From: Nostoc sp. FACHB-280
Lineage (GTDB): Bacteria > Cyanobacteriota > Cyanobacteriia > Cyanobacteriales > Nostocaceae
Assembly (NCBI RefSeq): GCF_014697615.1
Contig: NZ_JACJSD010000032.1
Coordinates: 1 to 64,000 of the forward strand
Direction: 5' to 3'
Length of the DNA: 64,000 nt
In this document: positions 46,681 through 56,415 of the stretch, piece after piece
Layout: each line of letters begins with the position of its first letter
How positions within the stretch are numbered: position 1 is the first letter of the stretch
Translations under genes and position numbers: made by a program
Notes under the pieces: model-generated
Seen by the model: only the letters and a program-made list of their open reading frames with translations
What the model was told of the DNA's origin: nothing
Database searches by the model: none

Positions 46681-47640
46681 TTATTTGTCATTTGTCCTTT
46701 GTGACGTTTCCCTACTCCCTACTCCCCTATCTTTAAGGAAAGCCTCAAAAGTCAACTTATCAGGTAACGAAGTTTGTGCGCCGGCTTTTGTCGCGGCTAA
46801 AGCACCTGCGGCTGCACCCCAAATCACGGCTTGATGTAAAGACATTCCAGCGTAAAGTGCAGCAGCTAAACCACCATTAAAAGCATCACCCGCCGCCACC
46901 GTATCTACAACATCAACAGGAAAAGCCGGAACAAAAAATGTTTCTTCGGCTGTGGCGCAAACTACGCCTTTTGCGCCTAATTTGACGATCGCAGATTTTA
47001 CACCTCTTTGCAATAACACTGTTGCGGCTTTGGTTGCTGACTCTTGGTTATCTACTTTAAAACCAACTAATTGTCCGGCTTCTACTTCATTGGGGGTAAT
47101 AATATCTACTAACGGGTAAAGTTCGGCAGGTAAATCAGATTGTACCGGCGCAGGATCAAGAATTACAGTAATATTTGCATTGCGTCCAGCTTGAGCAGCC
47201 GATACAACTGCATTCAAGGGAATTTCTAATTGTAAAAGTAGTGCTTTAGCTGTTGGTAATAAAGGCGATAACCTCTCCACATCTGCTTGATTTACTTCTC
47301 CATTTGCACCAGGAACTACCACAATTTGGTTTTGTCCAGCATCATCAACAATAATTATGGCAACACCAGAACTGACGCTTTCATCTCGGAAAATATTCTC
47401 AGTTTGTACGCCAGCCGTTTGCAAATTCTCCAGTAGTTCTGCACCAAAACCTTTGGTTCCCACACGTCCTACCATCTGAGTTGGAATTCCCAACCGCGCT
47501 AATGCTACAGCTTGATTTGCACCTTTACCGCCTGGGACTTGGAAAAAATGTTTTCCTAATAAAGTTTCGCCACTAGTTGGTAAATGGGAGGCGGTGGCGA
47601 CTAAATCTAGATTGATACTGCCGAAAACAATAATACTCAT
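46681..47640 (-). CDS. rbsK: Ribokinase
   Basis: A 319-residue PfkB-family kinase phosphorylating D-ribose. N-terminal GSINLDLV and GGKGANQAVALARLG (substrate side), and C-terminal DTVAAGDAFNGGLAAAL with the catalytic Asp. The placement next to a nucleoside hydrolase and a cytosine deaminase suggests it handles ribose released from nucleosides. The C-terminal dozen residues (RGVGSRETSQRTNDK) extend into a region of short repeats and may be recently added. Confidence 0.93.
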   Translation of the reverse strand: MSIIVFGSINLDLVATASHLPTSGETLLGKHFFQVPGGKGANQAVALARLGIPTQMVGRVGTKGFGAELLENLQTAGVQTENIFRDESVSSGVAIIIVDDAGQNQIVVVPGANGEVNQADVERLSPLLPTAKALLLQLEIPLNAVVSAAQAGRNANITVILDPAPVQSDLPAELYPLVDIITPNEVEAGQLVGFKVDNQESATKAATVLLQRGVKSAIVKLGAKGVVCATAEETFFVPAFPVDVVDTVAAGDAFNGGLAAALYAGMSLHQAVIWGAAAGALAATKAGAQTSLPDKLTFEAFLKDRGVGSRETSQRTNDK

Positions 47641-47877
47641 AACGATAATTTTGCTGCGGTAGTTGAATGAAATGAATATTACAAACCAGTGAATTTATTG
47701 AATTTTTAGAGCTTGATTTTTATGACTATCAAAAATTTAACAAAATATCTTGCCAACTTAGTAAGAACTTTACTCATAGCAGCAACAGCTTTAAGGTAAC
47801 TACATATACAAAAACTATACTGGGTAACGATTCATCACAAAAGAAACTAAAAAATTTACAAAACCCAATATAGATTT

Positions 47878-49491
47878 ATGAGTCATTCACAACTGTTTCA
47901 CAAACTAGCCAATACATTTCGGATTATCCGTTATTGTCAACAGCGTAATATCTCGACTAGCCAAGGTTTAGAAGAAATTTTGGCAATTCAGAAAATGATG
48001 TCAGTACGCAAAACTAAACGCCGAGAATTTCTCGCAGATATGGGAAAGTTCACCCTAATCGGTGGTGCAATGGGTGTAAGTACTGCTTATGCTCATCGTA
48101 CCTTAGCAGCACCATCTTCAACTGATGCCAAAATAGCCATTATTGGAGGTGGGTTAGCAGGTTTAGCTTGTGCTTATGAACTGCAAAAAAAAGGCATTTT
48201 TGCTACTGTTTATGAAGCTAGTCAACGCATTGGTGGACGTTGTTATTCTCTAGAAGGTTTTTTTCCTGGACAAGTTGCAGAAAGAGGTGGCGAGTTTATC
48301 GATAACCTGCATAAAACTATGCTGGGATATGTGAAAGAATTTAAGCTAGAGGTAGAAGATTTATCTAAAGAATCTGGAGAAGTTTTTTATTACTTTAATG
48401 GTCAACGTTATTCTGAGTCACTGGTAGTTGAAGAATTTCGAGATTTTGTAGCAGCGATGCAAGATGATTTACGCACTATTCAAGAACCAACGGCGAATAA
48501 TTTTACAGCAGCAGAACGCCGCCTTGATTTCATCAATTTACAAGATTATCTTGATAGTCGCGGGGCAGGAAATTTAATTAAGCAAGTGATTAAATCTGCC
48601 TATACTGGTGAATATGGACGAGAAATTACAGAACAAAGTTGTCTGAGTTTTTTATTATTTGCCCATGCAGATAAACGCTCAAAATTTCAGCCATTTGGTG
48701 TGTTTAGTGATGAGCGATATCATGTAATTGGGGGTAATCAACAAATTGTGAAAGCTTTAGAAACAAAATTATCAGGACAAATTAAGGCTGGCAAAAAACT
48801 TATAGCAGCTAGAAAAGATAGTTTAGGGAAAATTGAATTATTCTTTGAAAATAGTGTCAGTGAAAAATTTGATGCGGTGGTTTTTGCAATCCCGTTTTCA
48901 ACTTTACGCGCAGTAGATTTAACAGGATTGCGACTTCCTCAATGGAAAATCAACGCTATTAACAATTTTGTTTATGGCACTAACTCAAAACTAATGGTAG
49001 GGTTTAATAGCCGTCCTTGGGTGAATTTTGGTAGTAATGGAGAAGCTTATGCTAATCTCCCATTTATTCAAGGAACTTGGGAAACAAATCCTAGCCAAGC
49101 AACTAATTATCGTGGAATATTGACAGATTTTACTGGTGGTAATTTAGGTGCAAGTCTCAATCCTAAATCTCTTCAGCAAGATACTGCAAATTTTTTGAGT
49201 AACTTAAAATTTATCTTTCCAGGCGCAGATATTTCAGCCACCAAAGTTAAAAGCAACCAGTATTTAGCTTATCTGGAAAATTGGTCATTAAATTCTTTCA
49301 CTAAGGGCAGTTATACTTGCAACCAACCTGGATATTTTACTAGCATTGCTGGCAATGAAGGTACACCAGTAGATAACATTTATTTTGCTGGCGAACATAC
49401 TAACTCATTTTATGAGTGGCAAGGTTTTATGGAAGGTGCGGCAATTTCTGGAGTTGTTGCAGCTAAACAAATTTATCAGACTTTTAAATAA
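47878..49491 (+). CDS. Flavin amine oxidase (Tat-type signal)
   Basis: A 537-residue FAD oxidase of the monoamine/L-amino acid oxidase family. An N-terminal polar extension of 40 residues precedes KTKRREFLADMGKFTLIGGA (R48-R49 twin arginine and hydrophobic stretch), suggesting Tat export. FAD-binding GGGLAGLACAYELQKKG with ...VYEASQRIGGRCYS lies at about 87-125, and the C-terminal IYFAGEHTNSFYEWQGFMEGA closes the FAD site. Substrate may be an L-amino acid or polyamine. An internal start near 47995 would begin just before the Tat signal and is possible; neither has a good ribosome-binding site. Confidence 0.87.
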   Translation: MSHSQLFHKLANTFRIIRYCQQRNISTSQGLEEILAIQKMMSVRKTKRREFLADMGKFTLIGGAMGVSTAYAHRTLAAPSSTDAKIAIIGGGLAGLACAYELQKKGIFATVYEASQRIGGRCYSLEGFFPGQVAERGGEFIDNLHKTMLGYVKEFKLEVEDLSKESGEVFYYFNGQRYSESLVVEEFRDFVAAMQDDLRTIQEPTANNFTAAERRLDFINLQDYLDSRGAGNLIKQVIKSAYTGEYGREITEQSCLSFLLFAHADKRSKFQPFGVFSDERYHVIGGNQQIVKALETKLSGQIKAGKKLIAARKDSLGKIELFFENSVSEKFDAVVFAIPFSTLRAVDLTGLRLPQWKINAINNFVYGTNSKLMVGFNSRPWVNFGSNGEAYANLPFIQGTWETNPSQATNYRGILTDFTGGNLGASLNPKSLQQDTANFLSNLKFIFPGADISATKVKSNQYLAYLENWSLNSFTKGSYTCNQPGYFTSIAGNEGTPVDNIYFAGEHTNSFYEWQGFMEGAAISGVVAAKQIYQTFK

Positions 49492-49691
49492 GCGATCGCT
49501 TCTATTTGATGCCTTCCCAACTGACAGTAAAATTTATAGGTAATTAAGCGCATAGCCTAAAAAATACCAGCTTTATACTAAGCACTTAGTATAAAGCTCT
49601 TAACTCTGTAAAACAGCAACAAAAAAATTGACAGTCAATAGCTAAAGCGATATACCATATCAAGGTGCAATATACGCAAGTTTTTATTCTT

Positions 49692-50072
49692 ATGTCTAGT
49701 GTTGAACGCGACGAAACCAGAGAACATCGCATCGCCACAGAAGTCATTGCAGATGCGGAAGATAAAGAAGACCGGGCAATGGGTTGGTATTATTACCTAG
49801 AAGAAGCCTTGAATTGTCCGTTTATGGCTAAATGGGCGAAAAAATCCCGCAAAACCTCGACAATAGAGGAAAAAACTGTTGAGGTGCTAGGAATGGCTCC
49901 TGATGATGAGTGTTTAAAAGATATGTATGTGGAAGTGGCTGATCTTAATGGAAAGGATGATGATGTCTATTCGGCAAAATTATCAGACATTAAGCCTATT
50001 GATGCAGATGGTGACACTGAACAAGCGATCGCAGATTGGCACTATTGGCTGGCTAGAGGCTACAAGTTCTAG
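49692..50072 (+). CDS. ccbP: CcbP-like calcium-binding protein
   Basis: A 126-residue acidic protein from the ATG at 49692 (MSSVERDETREHRIATEVI). It follows the sequence pattern I remember for CcbP of Anabaena, a Ca2+-binding protein without EF-hands whose loss of function releases calcium in heterocyst differentiation: DKEDRAMGWYYYLEEALN, FMAKWAKKSRKTS, EVLGMAPDDECLKDMYVEV, and the end ADWHYWLARGYKF. Acidic clusters (DDD, DADGD) probably bind Ca2+. This points to a heterocyst-forming host. A GTG at 49665 is not favoured. Stands alone. Confidence 0.85.
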   Translation: MSSVERDETREHRIATEVIADAEDKEDRAMGWYYYLEEALNCPFMAKWAKKSRKTSTIEEKTVEVLGMAPDDECLKDMYVEVADLNGKDDDVYSAKLSDIKPIDADGDTEQAIADWHYWLARGYKF

Positions 50073-50091
50073 AATATCGCCATGTAGCTCT

Positions 50092-50658
50092 TTAATTATC
50101 TGATAAGTAGCGAATAATTCGACAGGGGTTTCCAGCCGCAATAACATTTGCAGGTATATCTTTCACCACAACACTACCAGCACCAATTGTTGTGTTGTCA
50201 CCAATTGTGACCCCTGGACAAATAATCGCATTTCCACCTATCCAGACATTGTTACCGATTTTCACGGGTGCAGCTAGTTCTTGACCTGTCAGCCGAATTT
50301 CTGGTTCTACGGGATGATACGCAGTATAAATCTGCACGTAGGGCGCACATAAAACATTATTACCAATTTCAACTATATTGCAGTCTAAAATTACGCAGCC
50401 GTAATTCATATATAATTTATGACCAGCATAAATATTACTGCCGTAATCACAGTGAAATGGTGGCACAATGGTAGTTTTTTCTCCTACCTTGGCGAATAAT
50501 TCTTGGAGTATTTGTTGTCTTTGCTCTTGCTGTTCAGCATTTGTATTATTGTAGGTTTGCAAAAGACGGTTAGCACGTCGATTCTCAGCGGTTAATTCTG
50601 GATCTTCTGCTAAATACAACTCACCAGCTAACATTTTTTGTTTTTCTGTTTTCTTCAT
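50092..50658 (-). CDS. Maltose/galactoside-type O-acetyltransferase
   Basis: A 188-residue left-handed beta-helix acetyltransferase. Starts with MKKTEKQKMLAGELYLAEDPEL (the Maa/LacA-type head), then hexapeptide repeats such as IGNNVLCAP, IGNNVWIGGNAIICPGVTIGDNTTIGAGSVVVKDIPANVIAAGNPCR, with the catalytic His in the VQIYTAYHPV region. It transfers acetyl from acetyl-CoA to a sugar. Substrate not determinable. Length matches the family. Confidence 0.92.
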   Translation of the reverse strand: MKKTEKQKMLAGELYLAEDPELTAENRRANRLLQTYNNTNAEQQEQRQQILQELFAKVGEKTTIVPPFHCDYGSNIYAGHKLYMNYGCVILDCNIVEIGNNVLCAPYVQIYTAYHPVEPEIRLTGQELAAPVKIGNNVWIGGNAIICPGVTIGDNTTIGAGSVVVKDIPANVIAAGNPCRIIRYLSDN

Positions 50659-50787
50659 TAGCTATTTTTAATTTTTATTAAATAAAAGAGTGAATTTAAA
50701 AATAAATTTCCCAGGTGATTTTATTATCAATACTATTGCAATAAAAATCAAAAATTTTGCTTGATTTTAGCAAAAATTCGGAGGAAT

Positions 50788-51972
50788 ATGCCTTTTCGGA
50801 TTTTAAGCTTGGATGGTGGCGGAATAAGGGGAGTAGTTGCTGCAACGATTTTGGCAGCTATTGAGCAGCAAATTAATCAGCCTTTGCACGAGTATTTTAA
50901 CTTAATTGCCGGGACTTCTACAGGCTCAATTTTAGCTGCTGCGATCGCCACAGGACGCAACAGCCAAAATATCATTGACCTGTACACCCAAAAAAGCTCA
51001 AGAATCTTTCCTTACAGAAGTCTTTTTTCCTTACAGCGGCTACCTCTCATCCTCAAGTATGGTATTTCTGCACCAAAGTTTTCTGATAGCGGTTTAATTC
51101 AAGTACTTAAAGAAAATTTAGGTGAAACAAAATTATTTGATATTCCTGAACCAAAATTATTAATTACCTCCTACGACACCATTGCTAGAGAACCAATAAT
51201 ATTTAAAAGTTGGCGACAAGATAAAGACTATGGCAATGTCCCACTGTGGGAAATTTGCGTTTGTTCGGCTTCTGCACCTACTTATTTTCCTGCACATCAA
51301 CTAGATAGAATAGTTAACGGCACAGTTGAAAGAGCTACAGAAAATACTGTTACCCTAGATGGTAATGCTTCATATACAGAAAACCTTTATAACAACACAC
51401 AAATTAGAATTGTGAGTGGTACAGGTAGAGGTCAAACTCGCACTATCAAAAAATATAAAGGTTATACAAGAGAAGCCTTGTTAGATTCCCCTTGGGAGAG
51501 AGTACCAGATAATACGGCAACTTACTCAATTAAATGTATCTACTCTGCTATTGATGGTGGTGTGGCGGCTAATAACCCATCAGCTTGTGCTATAGCAGAA
51601 GCCTTAAGATTAGGCAATAGACTAGAAGATATTACCATTCTTTCCATCGGTACAGGCGATCGCACACGCATTATCCCATTTGCCCAAGCTGAAGGCTGGG
51701 GTTTGTTACAATGGGCGCAGCCAATCATTGGGATATTATTTGATGCTTCCTCTAGTGTTCACCAGTACATTACAGAACAGGTAATTCTAGATAACCAGAT
51801 TTTACGCTTGCAATTTAAGTTAGACCGAGAGCTAATTGGTAAGCGATTAAGTGATGATATTGATGATGTCAGTCCTGAGAATCTTCAGAATTTAATGGAA
51901 GCCGCAAAGGTTTATATTCAGCAGCCATTAATACGCAATGCTTTACAGAAGTTTTTACAACTCAACAGTAAT
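50788..51972 (+). CDS. Patatin-like phospholipase with an inserted domain
   Basis: A 395-residue phospholipase. Start at the ATG 50788 because GGAGG lies 4-5 bases before it. Oxyanion G-G-G-I-R-G (10-15), nucleophile S44 in GTSTG, and the catalytic Asp in AIDGGVAANNPS give a complete Ser-Asp dyad. Residues about 177-251 (from NGTVERATENTVTLDG to WERVPDNTATYSIKC) interrupt the domain; they read IRIVSGTGRGQTRTIKKYKG, a pattern I associate with phage tail and other beta-rich proteins. The core resumes at IYSAIDGG. A terminator follows at 51982. No CBASS or other defence partner gene is adjacent. Confidence 0.88.
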
Positions 51973-51975
51973 TAG

Positions 51976-52296
51976 TAGAAAAATGTAGAGACGTTACATG
52001 TAAAGTCTCTACATTTTTGGGTTTGGCGTTTGTCTGTCATTTACCCGGAATACGCTGTATGTAGATGTTATTTTATGTTTTGGCGTTGCATAAATGCGGG
52101 ATGAAATTATAAAATTCCACTTTTAAAACTCTTTCTCTTTGAGCCTTTGCGCCTTTGCGTGAGACAAAAATCATCCACGTAATCAGCAACGTCTATATTT
52201 TTAGCTTGTAGCCTGTGCCGCTAAAAAGATTTGTTGCGCTGTTATTTGTAAATTGGGAAAAACAGAAGAAACAAGTTGATCATTATTTTGAAATAA
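51976..52296. other. Intergenic region; no gene apart from terminator
   Basis: About 320 bp between the patatin-like gene and the hydrolase remnant. Apart from the terminator it holds nothing I recognise; the missing N-terminal half of the hydrolase is not found here. Confidence 0.55.
51982..52020 (+). terminator. Intrinsic terminator of the patatin-like gene
   Basis: AATGTAGAGAC (51982-51992) / GTCTCTACATT (52005-52015), followed by TTTGG. An 11-bp stem with a 12-base loop, 9 bp after the stop codon. Confidence 0.75.
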
Positions 52297-52767
52297 TTGT
52301 TTGCGATACTTAGTACACTTGATCAGTTTGCTCATCAGCTTGATTCTGATACGCTGCATTCCTTCAATTATCAACCAAAAGATCCAAGTCAACTTGAACA
52401 GTTCCACTCAGAACCGAGTATGTATGAACCGGATTCTTTGGGGAAGGACTATTCAAACGAAGCAGTATTAAGGAATTTTTTCTATCATGATTGTCAACCA
52501 GATGTGCTAGATTGGGCAATCTCGAAAGGGCGATCGCAACAATCTTTAGCATATATATTTGAAACACATCCTCTAAAAGCCTTTCCTGCAATTGAACGTA
52601 AATATATTGTTTGTACCAATGACCGAATTATATCTCCTGCATGGTCACGCTACGCTGCACGCCAGCGTCTAGGAGTCGATGCGATCGAATTACCGTCTGG
52701 ACATTGCCCACATTTGTCTTGTCCTGAAATGCTGGCTTCAGCATTAACTACAACACCAATTCAGTAA
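52297..52767 (+). pseudogene. C-terminal remnant of an alpha/beta hydrolase
   Basis: The 156-codon frame encodes the lid and C-terminal part of an esterase-type alpha/beta hydrolase: AIERKYIVCTNDRIISPAWSRYAARQRLGVDAIELPSGHCPHLSCPEMLASAL, with the catalytic Asp region (TNDRIISP) and catalytic His (SGHCPHLS). The N-terminal half with the oxyanion strand and G-x-S-x-G nucleophile is missing, and there is no proper start with ribosome-binding site. It is therefore a decayed fragment, not a complete enzyme. Confidence 0.75.
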
Positions 52768-52848
52768 TTAAATAATATAATTAGGGGCGAACGATTATTC
52801 ACCCCTACTGAAGTTTTTTTCAAAATTAAATATTAGTTCTGTGACTGA

Positions 52849-53979
52849 TTAATTATTCATTCCCAGTTGACTAAGCTTATGCTTTTCTGGGGTAGTTTCC
52901 AGTTCCACAGATAGAAAATCAATGCCTTCTTTTTCTAACAATTCTAGAATGGCTAGATTTAAGTTTTTCTCTGCGGCGAAATAGAGTTTGTCATCATTAA
53001 CAAAGCCAACGATGTTAATCACACGGGCATTATTCTCTATCTGGCTAAAGCGGACGATAATTTCCTTTGATAAGCCTTTAATAGATTCAGGCATTACTTG
53101 AATTGCATCGCAGATTCTAGCAGTTTGCTGGGCGGAAATATTATCAATTTTTAGAGTTAAGCTAATGCCCCATTTTAGTTCCTCACCGGGATTTTGTGAC
53201 CAATTCTCAACAATGCCAGTAATCATTCTAGAGTTGGGCATTTTTAAAATAGAACCCCACTTGTATACGTGCAAGGTTGTGGTTCTAAATCCAATATTGA
53301 GAACTTGAACAAAACCCTCTACGCCTGCTACACCTACCCAGTCGCCTTCCCGATAAAGATTATCAGAGTAGATAATAATTGTACAAAACCAATCGTAGAC
53401 AATATCTTTGAATAACAAACCTAACGTAATACCAGCACCACCTAATAAGCCAACTAGGGCGGCGGCTGATTGTCCTAGAAAGATTTCACTGACTTTAATA
53501 GTAATGACTATAATGGCTGCCGATTGAAATATTTTCGGCATTAATGGTCTAAGTAATTCATCAAGGTCGGTGTCAGTATGCAGTACTAAGTTAGCAATTA
53601 TTTGACCTAAAATGGAAGCGGCTCGATAAATAGCATAAGCAACTATAAAAACGACAATTAAGTTAAGGGTTTTACCAATTGATTCGCTTAATTGAATGCC
53701 TAATTCTGGTGACAGAATTTCTTTGACAAACCACAGTCCGGCAATCAAGATTAACCAACTTAAAGACGGTTTGATAATTCCTACTAGTTCATCGTCTAGG
53801 TCGGTTTTGGTTTGTTTTGTAAAGCGTTCAATAGTTCTAACTATTAATTCCACTACAAATCGTCTTAATGTTTGTGTCAAAGTTAAGACGACAATGACAG
53901 TCACTATTTTGCCAATAGGTATGCCAGAGTAATCAATATTTTTCAGTAAGTTCAAAATTTCTTGCATAAGATTAGCCAA
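52849..53979 (-). CDS. MscS-family mechanosensitive channel
   Basis: A 376-residue membrane channel. N-terminal membrane segments (about 15-35, 70-90, 105-125, 150-165) precede the pore helix region AALVGLLGGAGITLGLLFKDIV and the MscS beta domain (YREGDWVGVAGVEGFVQVLNIGFRTTTLHVYKWGSILKMPNSRMITGIVENWS). A cytoplasmic C-terminal domain follows. It releases ions on membrane stretch, an osmotic safety valve; small-conductance or ion-specific variants exist. Single gene. Confidence 0.92.
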   Translation of the reverse strand: MANLMQEILNLLKNIDYSGIPIGKIVTVIVVLTLTQTLRRFVVELIVRTIERFTKQTKTDLDDELVGIIKPSLSWLILIAGLWFVKEILSPELGIQLSESIGKTLNLIVVFIVAYAIYRAASILGQIIANLVLHTDTDLDELLRPLMPKIFQSAAIIVITIKVSEIFLGQSAAALVGLLGGAGITLGLLFKDIVYDWFCTIIIYSDNLYREGDWVGVAGVEGFVQVLNIGFRTTTLHVYKWGSILKMPNSRMITGIVENWSQNPGEELKWGISLTLKIDNISAQQTARICDAIQVMPESIKGLSKEIIVRFSQIENNARVINIVGFVNDDKLYFAAEKNLNLAILELLEKEGIDFLSVELETTPEKHKLSQLGMNN

Positions 53980-54317
53980 CCAGTAATAGATGCTTAGACT
54001 TAATCACCCTGTGCTTTTTGTATAACAATCATTTAATGCTGAGAAAGACTCATGCTGTGTGTTTGTACAACACTATCTGAGTAGCGGAAGGTGAATTTGA
54101 CGTTTCGCCCTTAATTCAGCATTTGATATAGTGTTATGAGCTAAATGTTACTCATGCTAATACTGGTTGTAATCCGGTGATATTCTTAAAATCTTGGTTA
54201 ATTGCTAATGAGCTAAGTATTATTACTATTCTATATAGTACGATATATTTCTAATTACTTGGATTGTTTGGGTTTAAGCAATCTACTGTTCATGAAGATT
54301 TGCGATCGCACCATATA

Positions 54318-54434
54318 ATACCATTTCACTTTAAAAATGATACGGATATGCAAGTAGCGCCTCGACTTCGCTCGGCGACCAGAAGCAGAGTTGCAGAGGA
54401 AGCGATTTCTATCAGTAATTTCGTGAAATGGTAT
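54318..54434. repeat. MITE-like element with 12-bp terminal inverted repeats
   Basis: ATACCATTTCAC (54318-54329) is perfectly complementary to GTGAAATGGTAT (54423-54434), bounding a 117-bp segment without coding capacity. It contains GACTTCGCTCGGCGACC, related to the small repeat at 11648. Transposition cannot be shown from one copy. Confidence 0.65.
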
Positions 54435-54477
54435 AACCCCTCAGACTGGAAGTATGGGGCTATACAATCAATAAATT

Positions 54478-54532
54478 AGCCGTCATCAACTGCATACATC
54501 ACCACGCAGTTAATGACGGCTGATTAATTTTT
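54478..54532 (-). terminator. Hairpin terminator at the 3' end of ndhD
   Basis: AGCCGTCATCAACTGC (54478-54493) and GCAGTTAATGACGGCT (54506-54521) form a 16-bp stem whose single mismatch is a G-U pair in minus-strand RNA. It lies 24 bp after the ndhD stop. A T-run (ATTTTTT) follows on the plus strand, so it may act in both directions. Confidence 0.7.
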
Positions 54533-54544
54533 TGGCGGAAGAAT

Positions 54545-56221
54545 TTATTTAATGATTCCTAAAACTTCCGGCTGGGCAACTTGGGGTGCAAATAATCCCT
54601 TGGCATAAATTTCCGGCTTGGCTTCGGCAAATTGAATATATGATTGGCGTACTTGGCTATTCACAGCCACAGTTTTGACATCATACATTTGTGTAGCCAA
54701 TTTGGGATAAATCCCAACACCAATAATCAGCACCAAGAAACAAGCGGCGATAAAGATTTCACGGGGTTGGGCATCTCGGTAAACTGCTTCACTGGGTAGG
54801 AGACAGTCTGTACCGAAGCAAACTGTTCCTTCATCTTCTTGATTTTCAAAAGCAGAGTTACCAATATCACAGGTAAGTTCTGCGCCAGTACCGTAAAATA
54901 CTTGTCGCAACATCGACAGCAGATAAATCGGGGTGAGGATAACTCCGACGGCTGCTAAGAACACCATAACGGTGCAGAATGTCGGACTGTAAATGTCACT
55001 GGTGGTAATACCAACAAATACTTGCAGTTCACTCACAAAGCCACTCATACCAGGAAGGGCGAGTGATGCCATTGCGCCAGCAGTAAACAGAGCAAATACC
55101 TTTGGCATAATTTGACCAATACCGCCCATACTTTCCATTGCCATTGTATGGGTGCGATCGTAGGTAACACCAGCTAAGAAGAATAGGACTGCGGCAATTA
55201 AACCGTGGGAAAGCATTTGCAGCATTGCACCACTGACACCGACATCAGTAAAGGAGGCAATTCCCAGCAGTACAAAACCCATGTGAGAAATAGACGAATA
55301 AGCGAGGCGGCGCTTCATGTTCGTCTGAGCAAAGGAGTTTAATGCACCATAGATAATATTGATGACACCAAGAGTTGCGAGAACTGGTGCAAAGTAAACA
55401 TGGGCATCGGAGAGCATTTCTAAATTGATGCGAATTAAACCATATCCGCCCATTTTCAGCAGTACACCTGCTAATAGCATGGATACAGGGGCAGATGCTT
55501 CACCGTGGGCATCGGGCAACCATGTATGCAAGGGAAATACGGCTAATTTGACACCAAAGGCAATTAATAACCCAGCATATAACCACAGTTCTAAAGCTAA
55601 GGGATAATTTTTTGCACTAAGTTCAACGATATCGAAGGTTGTATTATCGCCGTAGAGCGCCATTGCTAGGCCAGCTACGAGAATAAAAATAGAAGCGGCG
55701 GCGGTGTAAAGTAAGAATTTGGTGGCAGCGTAACGGCGTTTTTGACCACCCCAAATGGAGACTAGCAGGTAAACAGGAACTAATTCTAGTTCCCACATAA
55801 TAAAGAACAACAGTAAGTCTTGGGCGACGAATACGCCGATTTGTGCGCCATACAGCAGCAACATCAAGAAGTAAAACAGGCGTGGCTTGAGGTTAACTTG
55901 CCATGCAGCAAACATTGAAAGGGTTGTGACTAGTCCTGCCAGTAGCACAAGTGGCGCGGATATTCCATCGACTGAAACTGCCCAACTGAACCCCAACTGA
56001 GGCACCCAGGTATATTTCTCCGCGAGTTGAAACGTTGCACTGCTGGCATCGTAATGCTTCCAAAAGGCGTAGCACATCAAGATAAAATCCGCGATCGCCA
56101 CACCTAGGGCATACCAGCGCACAAGTTTGCCGTCTTTATCAGGCAGCACGGGAATGAGCATGGAAGCAACGAGTGGGAGCAGAATAATCGCGGTTAGCCA
56201 AGGAAATCCATCCGCTATCAT
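54545..56221 (-). CDS. ndhD: NAD(P)H-quinone oxidoreductase chain 4 (NDH-1 subunit NdhD)
   Basis: A 558-residue proton-translocating subunit of thylakoid NDH-1, read from the ATG at 56221 (a TTG at 56233 would add 4 residues). It has about 14 membrane segments and the family blocks [41 protein letters not shown] and [39 protein letters not shown], including the conserved charged residues of the proton channel. This is the respiratory/cyclic NdhD1/D2 type rather than the CO2-uptake NdhD3/D4 type by general similarity. Stands alone with a hairpin terminator. Confidence 0.95.
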   Translation of the reverse strand: MIADGFPWLTAIILLPLVASMLIPVLPDKDGKLVRWYALGVAIADFILMCYAFWKHYDASSATFQLAEKYTWVPQLGFSWAVSVDGISAPLVLLAGLVTTLSMFAAWQVNLKPRLFYFLMLLLYGAQIGVFVAQDLLLFFIMWELELVPVYLLVSIWGGQKRRYAATKFLLYTAAASIFILVAGLAMALYGDNTTFDIVELSAKNYPLALELWLYAGLLIAFGVKLAVFPLHTWLPDAHGEASAPVSMLLAGVLLKMGGYGLIRINLEMLSDAHVYFAPVLATLGVINIIYGALNSFAQTNMKRRLAYSSISHMGFVLLGIASFTDVGVSGAMLQMLSHGLIAAVLFFLAGVTYDRTHTMAMESMGGIGQIMPKVFALFTAGAMASLALPGMSGFVSELQVFVGITTSDIYSPTFCTVMVFLAAVGVILTPIYLLSMLRQVFYGTGAELTCDIGNSAFENQEDEGTVCFGTDCLLPSEAVYRDAQPREIFIAACFLVLIIGVGIYPKLATQMYDVKTVAVNSQVRQSYIQFAEAKPEIYAKGLFAPQVAQPEVLGIIK

Positions 56222-56415
56222 GGCAGTAAGCAAAAATACTCATAGTTGAATAACTTCATTATATGCAATTATGTTAAATTTTCTTCATAAATCTTTATCG
56301 CAGATTGCTATAGAAGGAATTGATTATGCCAATGTTGCGATAATAGTAAAGTGGCTTAAATATAAGTAATAATGGTGATTATTTGCCCAAAAACTGAATA
56401 ATTCACACCTTAGAT

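Larger units (their letters stand above)
53980..54544. other. Intergenic region with a MITE-like element and a terminator
   Basis: About 560 bp between mscS-like and ndhD genes. It holds the element at 54318-54434 and the hairpin at 54478-54532. The 71-codon frame across the element is not a credible gene. Confidence 0.6.

Noticed and set aside
50788-51972. Patatin-like gene as a CBASS or other defence effector
   Set aside because: No nucleotidyltransferase or other defence gene is adjacent.
52201-52407. Minus-strand frame overlapping the hydrolase remnant
   Set aside because: No resemblance to a known family and lies antisense to a recognisable fragment.
54264-54479. 71-codon frame on the plus strand
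   Set aside because: It spans the MITE-like element and has no ribosome-binding site or family resemblance.
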